NCBI GenBank assembly: GCA_039814545.1
Contig: JBCCBB010000009.1
Span: forward strand, 1 to 63,570
Length of the DNA stretch: 63,570 nt
Direction: 5' to 3'
Origin: CALBPI01 sp039814545
GTDB taxonomy: Bacteria; Pseudomonadota; Gammaproteobacteria; Steroidobacterales; Woeseiaceae
The position numbers and the translations under genes were made by a program. Position 1 is the first letter of the stretch. Every line of letters begins with the position of its first letter. Under the pieces are notes generated by a model. The model did no database searches. It saw nothing but the letters and a program-made list of their open reading frames with translations, and had not been told where the DNA came from. Shown here one piece after another: positions 58,957 to 63,570 of this stretch.

Positions 58957-59658
58957 TCACTCCCCTCCGTGCGAGTCGACCAGATCGCGTGCGGCCCGGC
59001 TGTCGTGCGATTCGAGCAGTTCTCTGAATCGCTTTTTGGCGCGGTACAGCACACGGTTGAAATGAAGGTCCGTGAGATCGAGCTGGCGGCAAATGCTCGC
59101 CTTGTCTTCCTGCAGCAGGTAGAAGCGCGTCAGGATAGCGCGATCGCGGTCAGAGCTGAGCTCGCCGAGCAGCACGCGCAGGTGCTGGTTGGTTTGTTCG
59201 GTATCAGCAGCGGCCACCTGGTCGGTGGACACCGTATCCGCAGCCTGCGAGACACTGTCGGTGTCGGCGTAGGTCTGGCGGCGCTGGCGCCGGCGGATCA
59301 CACCGATAAGCAGGTTGCGACCTGTGCTCTGGATGAAGCCTGCAAGGCGGGACGGGTCCTTGATGCCCTCGCCACGCAGGCGCTCGATGACGACGCGAAA
59401 CACGTCCTGGTGCAGGTCGTCAGCAAGTTCAGGTTCGCCACAACGGCGCCGCAGCATAAAAAGCAGCGGGCGGCTGTAGCGTTTGACAAGCTCACCCTCA
59501 GCGCCGCGATCGCCCGCGCCAATACGCGCCGCCAGCGACGCGGCGACCGTCGCCTCGTCGTCAGCAGCCGCATCACGCGCAGCTGTGCCTTCCCTCCCCT
59601 TCATTGGGGGATATTGTGGCAGAAGTCGGCCGTCGCCTGTGTGAGTGAGTGTTGCCAT
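58957..59658 (-). CDS. ECF-type RNA polymerase sigma factor
   Basis: 233 residues, start at 59658 (a longer frame opens at 59721). Region 2: ELVKRYSRPLLFMLRRRCGE and LADDLHQDVFRVVIERLR. Region 4: LLGELSSDRDRAILTRFYLL and LDLTDLHFNRVLYRAKKRFR, a helix-turn-helix that would read the -35. The linker (about 130-160, SVSQAADTVSTDQVAAADTE) is acidic. The anti-sigma-like gene follows and the upstream neighbours encode a small protein and a TPR-CHAT protein, so these four are the probable regulon nucleus. Confidence 0.9.
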   Translation of the reverse strand: MATLTHTGDGRLLPQYPPMKGREGTAARDAAADDEATVAASLAARIGAGDRGAEGELVKRYSRPLLFMLRRRCGEPELADDLHQDVFRVVIERLRGEGIKDPSRLAGFIQSTGRNLLIGVIRRRQRRQTYADTDSVSQAADTVSTDQVAAADTEQTNQHLRVLLGELSSDRDRAILTRFYLLQEDKASICRQLDLTDLHFNRVLYRAKKRFRELLESHDSRAARDLVDSHGGE

Positions 59659-59684
59659 GGTGGTTGATCCGTTTTGGTGCGTCG

Positions 59685-60083
59685 CTACTGCTGGCCACCC
59701 CAGGAGTCGCCACTGTCCCACTCGCCTTCATCCGGGTTGACGAAGTGCCGGCAGTGGACCGTAAAGCCGGTCTTGCTGGGTTTGATGGTCATCTCAAACT
59801 TACGCTCGCCACCTGCCAGCGTGCCGCGGATGATGCCGTCGGTGTCGAGTCGCGCCTGGGCGCCGGCCCACAGGGCCGTATTGTCCTCCGTCAAACCGCA
59901 CAGCTCAGGATTGTCGCGCCAATCGCATTTGCGATAACGAAACTGCACATGGTCGTTGGGGTCGACGCAAATGAACAAATAGTCGCCCTTTCGCATGGGA
60001 ATCGTCTGATCCTTAAGCGGACGGTCAGCCGTGCACTCCCACACATAATTAAAGTCATCCGAGTTAGTTGCTTCTGCAATCAT
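59685..60083 (-). CDS. Hypothetical protein with five Cys, upstream of the ECF gene
   Basis: 132 residues, start at 60083 (a GGGG run lies seven bases before; a longer frame begins at 60119). No signal peptide. Five cysteines (YVWECTADRP, YLFICVDPNDH, YRKCDWRDN, PELCGLTED, TVHCRHFVNP) are spread through a beta-rich sequence and the end is Trp/Gly/Asp-rich (GEWDSGDSWGGQQ). I recognise no family. It lies between the TPR-CHAT gene and the ECF sigma gene on the same strand, so it may belong to the same module. Confidence 0.7.
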   Translation of the reverse strand: MIAEATNSDDFNYVWECTADRPLKDQTIPMRKGDYLFICVDPNDHVQFRYRKCDWRDNPELCGLTEDNTALWAGAQARLDTDGIIRGTLAGGERKFEMTIKPSKTGFTVHCRHFVNPDEGEWDSGDSWGGQQ

Positions 60084-60211
60084 TGCTTTACCCCACGTGG
60101 TTGCTTGTTTCCGCCCCATTTGGCGGCTTATTTGTCACGGTACACGCCGAGAACACACTGGTCCTCGCACCCCATCTGTCATGGCGCCATCATTTATCTC
60201 ACACGGCCCGG

Positions 60212-63200
60212 TTAATCACCCTGAAGCGTGAATCCGGACCAGTAGTAGGGGTGTTTGTAGCGTGGATTGGATCGGAGCGTGTTCTTGGCCACCAGCAGCG
60301 CGCTGGCTGGCGCCGTGCCTTTAAACAGCTCACTGTAGAAAGTCGCCATGAGCAGTGCTGTGGCCCGGTCTTCGACGCGCCATAGCGTGGCAATGACGCG
60401 ACGCGCCCCCGCGTACATGAAGCCTCGCGTCAGCCCGAGGAGACCTTCACCGGCCAGATCCTGGCCCAGTGCTGTCTCGCAGGCCGACAGCACCACGAGT
60501 TCCGCGTCGAGCTCGAGGCCGTAGATGTCGCGTAAGCCCACGAATCCGGTGGTCGGGTTGCCGCTCTCGTCGACCATGGATAGCGCCAGTCCGCTTCTTG
60601 CGGGGATCTCGTCGTCTGCGAAGCCATGGGTTGCGATGTGCAGAATCCTCGCGCCAATCACGTCGGGACTTTTCAACACCGCCGGTCGTGCATCAAAACC
60701 AAGGTGCACCGTTACGTCGATGTCTTCCGCCTGCTTTGCGATCGAGTCGGCCTCCATCCGGGTCATGCGTAGCCGGTTGAGGACTCGATCCGCGCTACGC
60801 GTAACCGGGCCGGCCTCAAAACGATCGTCGTCAAGGCTGAACACGGGATCGGCAAGCACGGCGACGCCGTTACCGCCGGGCGGAGGCAGCGAACGCGACA
60901 GGGCCACCGTGGTCAGTGACGGCAGGTAGACGATCGGGGTGTCTTCAAGACGGGGCGCCGGGTTGTCGACATCGCTCAGAATGTCGAACGGGACGTAGTG
61001 CAATGCGCCGTCGGCCACGATTGCAATGTTGCGAGCCGCAACGATGTTCTCCTCGACCGGCTTCAGCACCCGTCGACCCAGGTCGCGCGCCAGATCCTCA
61101 TACCGCCCGCGACGCTGGATGCGGTTGTGCAACTGCCGGGCAAGCTGGTCAATGTCACCGACATCTTCGAGTAGCGCCACCGCGATATCGTCGGCGCTGA
61201 TCGCCCAGACGTAGCCCGCCTGGTCCCCGAGAAAGTAGAGCAGGGTGACATCGCCCGGCTCGTGGAGGTCTTGCATCTCCGTGGCCTTAAGCGGCGACGG
61301 GCTGCGGTACGTGTCGGCCTCGGGCGCTGCGTCAGCGATTTTGTCGTTGATCACGTCCAGTGCCGCCAGCAACTCGTTGATTGCGGGCGCTGCTTCGCCT
61401 CGCAGATGCGCATCCCTCGCCCGGTTGATCGCTGCCAGCGCATTGGCGCGCTTGGCGAGCAAGTCGCTCGGCACGTCCGCGCTGTGATCTCGTTTACCCA
61501 GCGACCAGGCATCGACCAGTGACTTCGCCCGGTAGCGCTCGGTCATTTCAAGCGCGGCAACCGTCTCGTCCATCTGCATAAGGACGTAGACGGCGAGTTC
61601 ATAAGCTCGACTGACTGAGGCCTGATACGCGGCTCGCAGGTCAGTGCTCGCAATCTCGGTGCGTAGCGCTTCGATTGACTCGATGGCCTCGAGCGCCAGC
61701 GCCAGCGCGGCTTTGTTGTCGCCCATATCGCGCTTCGCCCAGCCCAGGTCGGTTTGGGCGGGTACGAGCCCATAGGGGTTGCCGGATTCCTGCCACAGGG
61801 CAACGGCGCGTTGCATTGAATTGACCGCAGCCTCCCTGTCTTGGGTTGTGCTCTGGACACGGCCGAGAGTGGACCAGGCGCGGGCGCGGTGTTGCGCCGC
61901 AGCGCCTATGGTATCGGCATTCGTGACGGAGGCCGCCGCGAGCGCCAGTGCCGCATTGGCATCGCCGCGATTGAGCGCGGAGACGGCCGCGAGTCGCTGC
62001 GCGGCCGAGAGTCTCGCGACGTCGTCATTGCGTTGCGCCAACTCGATGGCTTCGTCGAGGATGTCGCGGGCCTCGTCGTCGCGTCCCAGGGTCGAGAGCG
62101 CGCCGGCGTAGTTCTGCATGGCCAGCAGGGCCTCGCCATTGTTGAGGCCCTTTCTGGAGTCATACGCTTCGGCCAGAAACTCGATGGCCTGATGCGGCGC
62201 ACCAAGATCGCCGTAGACGACGGCCATGTTGCCGATGATCGTGTCGATCTGATCGCGATTGCCAGTCTCTCTCGAGATCTGCAGCGCGCGCTGATAGTGG
62301 TTGAGCGCCTCCTGGTGCTGACCGAGTTGCTTGAGGCAAAGCGCATAGTTGTTGAGCCATCGCGCAAGAACACGTGGGTTGGGTGCTTCGTTGTCGTTGA
62401 TCAGGCGCCTGAGAATTTCCGACGCCCGCACCATGTCCCCTCGTCGCTCATACACGCCGGCGAGGTTGGCTTCGTATCGCAATGCGGCAGTGTTGGAGCC
62501 GCTGCGGCGGGCATCCGCGATGATCTCCTTCAAGCAGGGCTCCGCCTCATCCAGTTTGCGAACGCGCAGAAAAAGAAAACACAGGTTGGCCGTAGCCGGG
62601 TTAACGGTTGCGCCCTCGTAGCGCGTCGCGAGCCCTAACCGCGCCCGTTCCAGGGCGCGTCGTCCCGTCTCGTAGTCGTCCAGTCGGGCACTTGCCAGAC
62701 CGACCAGGTTTTGTGCGACACCAACGCCGTAGACATCACCCGCCGCCTCGTAGAGCAACGTGGCGGCGGCGGCGTGCTCGCGTGCCGTCTCGTGGTCACG
62801 AGTGCGATTGAGGAATGTCGCCGCCGCGGCCAGCGTGCGTGCGGCCGGGATTCGCTCACCGAGTGCCTGCCACTGCGCGGATGCATTGAGTGCGACGCGC
62901 GCCGCCCGACGCATCGCGTCGTCGTCCCGCGCGCTGCTTAGTCGGCTCAGTGCGGCTTCGGTTGCCACGGCGCCGAGCTGTGCCGATGGAACCGTGCTGA
63001 CGACCAGGCTGATTCCCGACTCGCGCGCCTGGCGACCCTTTACGCGCAACACGACTCTTGCGGGCGACGCTGCGCGTGGTCGCTTGAGCCAGAGGATCGG
63101 CAGATCGGCAGCGTTGGTCAGCGTTATGTCGCTTCCCGCTTCGCTGACAATGAGTTCGACGGACACCAGTCGCTCATCCACCTGGAGCAACAAGTAGTCG

Positions 63201-63388
63201 CTGACCGCAGGCAGGCTCAGCTCGACCCGCTCGGTGTCCACCAGGTCGAGCTCCAACGGCGTGTCGAGCTCAATAGCAATGGCCTGCGTTTCACCGGCGC
63301 GCACAGGCGCAGCCGACCCCAGTCCCGCCACGACGCAAGCACACAGGATCGCGAGCCAGGTCCTTTGCTGGCCGCTAAACACACGCAT
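60212..63388 (-). CDS. Secreted TPR-CHAT domain protein (caspase-like protease)
   Basis: 1058 residues. A signal peptide (about 1-31, ending AAPVRA) implies export. A beta-rich domain (about 35-135) is followed by a long TPR array (about 150-610; for example NNYALCLKQLGQHQEALNHY) and a C-terminal CHAT domain (about 740-1058). The protease dyad is visible: His921 in LHIATHGFADDE and Cys970 in LVVLSACETALGQDLAGEG, plus FMYAGARRVIATLWRVED. CHAT peptidases cleave specific protein partners. The gene heads a minus-strand group ending in an ECF sigma factor and its anti-sigma-like partner, and diverges from a lipoprotein gene. Confidence 0.92.
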   Translation of the reverse strand: MRVFSGQQRTWLAILCACVVAGLGSAAPVRAGETQAIAIELDTPLELDLVDTERVELSLPAVSDYLLLQVDERLVSVELIVSEAGSDITLTNAADLPILWLKRPRAASPARVVLRVKGRQARESGISLVVSTVPSAQLGAVATEAALSRLSSARDDDAMRRAARVALNASAQWQALGERIPAARTLAAAATFLNRTRDHETAREHAAAATLLYEAAGDVYGVGVAQNLVGLASARLDDYETGRRALERARLGLATRYEGATVNPATANLCFLFLRVRKLDEAEPCLKEIIADARRSGSNTAALRYEANLAGVYERRGDMVRASEILRRLINDNEAPNPRVLARWLNNYALCLKQLGQHQEALNHYQRALQISRETGNRDQIDTIIGNMAVVYGDLGAPHQAIEFLAEAYDSRKGLNNGEALLAMQNYAGALSTLGRDDEARDILDEAIELAQRNDDVARLSAAQRLAAVSALNRGDANAALALAAASVTNADTIGAAAQHRARAWSTLGRVQSTTQDREAAVNSMQRAVALWQESGNPYGLVPAQTDLGWAKRDMGDNKAALALALEAIESIEALRTEIASTDLRAAYQASVSRAYELAVYVLMQMDETVAALEMTERYRAKSLVDAWSLGKRDHSADVPSDLLAKRANALAAINRARDAHLRGEAAPAINELLAALDVINDKIADAAPEADTYRSPSPLKATEMQDLHEPGDVTLLYFLGDQAGYVWAISADDIAVALLEDVGDIDQLARQLHNRIQRRGRYEDLARDLGRRVLKPVEENIVAARNIAIVADGALHYVPFDILSDVDNPAPRLEDTPIVYLPSLTTVALSRSLPPPGGNGVAVLADPVFSLDDDRFEAGPVTRSADRVLNRLRMTRMEADSIAKQAEDIDVTVHLGFDARPAVLKSPDVIGARILHIATHGFADDEIPARSGLALSMVDESGNPTTGFVGLRDIYGLELDAELVVLSACETALGQDLAGEGLLGLTRGFMYAGARRVIATLWRVEDRATALLMATFYSELFKGTAPASALLVAKNTLRSNPRYKHPYYWSGFTLQGD

Positions 63389-63493
63389 GCGAGCATCGTC
63401 GCAGCATGCCCGCTGGGCCGCAAGCCAAGACCGGCTTTCATGTACCTGTATTCAATGCAAAAATAGGGCCGTCTTGGGAGAGAAGCGGTGACC

Positions 63494-63570
63494 ATGACGT
63501 CACGCACGATTCTGACGCTGGTTTTGGCGCTGGCGCTGCTGCTTGCGGGCTGCGGCGACGGTGAGGAATC
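63494..63570 (+). CDS. Lipoprotein, cut by the window edge
   Basis: Only 25 residues are visible. They form a lipoprotein signal peptide (ILTLVLALALLLAGC) with Cys20, then GDGEE. A GGAGAG site lies upstream; a GTG at 63488 in the same frame is a second possible start and has better spacing. It diverges from the TPR-CHAT gene across about 105 bases and could be part of the same regulon. The rest of the protein lies outside the window. Confidence 0.7.
   Translation, partial: MTSRTILTLVLALALLLAGCGDGEE

Overview
The window is a GC-rich, gene-dense stretch of a bacterial chromosome with about 46 protein genes on both strands, short gaps and many overlapping stop/start pairs. I see no rRNA, tRNA, CRISPR array, transposase, integrase or phage gene. 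The gene content (gltBD, E. coli-like ilvA, CPA2 antiporter, type II NADH dehydrogenase, and above all a Gram-negative dedicated sortase system) fits a free-living, probably marine, aerobic gammaproteobacterium. The exact lineage cannot be fixed from the sequence alone.

Left part (1-18 kb): a LolA-like protein that looks cut short, a sodium:alanine symporter with an extra loop domain, a thiolase, a MATE exporter, a DUF924 protein, a lipoprotein, glutamate synthase gltBD, a small orphan secretin N-domain protein, and a tight polyamine operon on the minus strand (speD, speE, ornithine decarboxylase, then a phospholipase D-type lipoprotein).

Middle part (18-34 kb): a minus-strand run (response regulator, histidine kinase, glycosyltransferase, LolA-like protein, TolB-like/TPR membrane protein, ndh) diverges from a plus-strand pair (VIT/vWA surface protein, class GN sortase). 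The kinase, regulator, surface protein and sortase together form a proteobacterial dedicated sortase system. It is followed by a GST, a universal stress protein, cardiolipin synthase, a second (tandem) stress protein whose Shine-Dalgarno sits in a perfect hairpin loop, and a TauE/SafE permease.

Repeat-rich part (33.9-39.4 kb): at least six copies of a palindromic repeat built around GTCATTGCGAG occur here. One inverted pair brackets a small, compositionally different gene of unknown function. A second pair brackets a nested, cruciform-like non-coding island. Between them lie a UvrD-type helicase, an M20 amidohydrolase and a class II aldolase-family gene.

Right part (39.3-63.6 kb): ilvA, an M16 peptidase, an oligopeptide-binding lipoprotein, proline iminopeptidase overlapping a dihydroorotase, a three-gene 2-oxoacid oxidoreductase operon whose first gene is a GltD-like flavoprotein fused to ferredoxin clusters, an outer-membrane barrel, PlsC, malic enzyme, a GIY-YIG protein, a CPA2 antiporter, and finally a module of secreted TPR-CHAT protease, small Cys-containing protein, ECF sigma factor and membrane anti-sigma-like protein. 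This last module is the best candidate for a little-described signalling system; the sortase locus and the repeat-bracketed gene come next.
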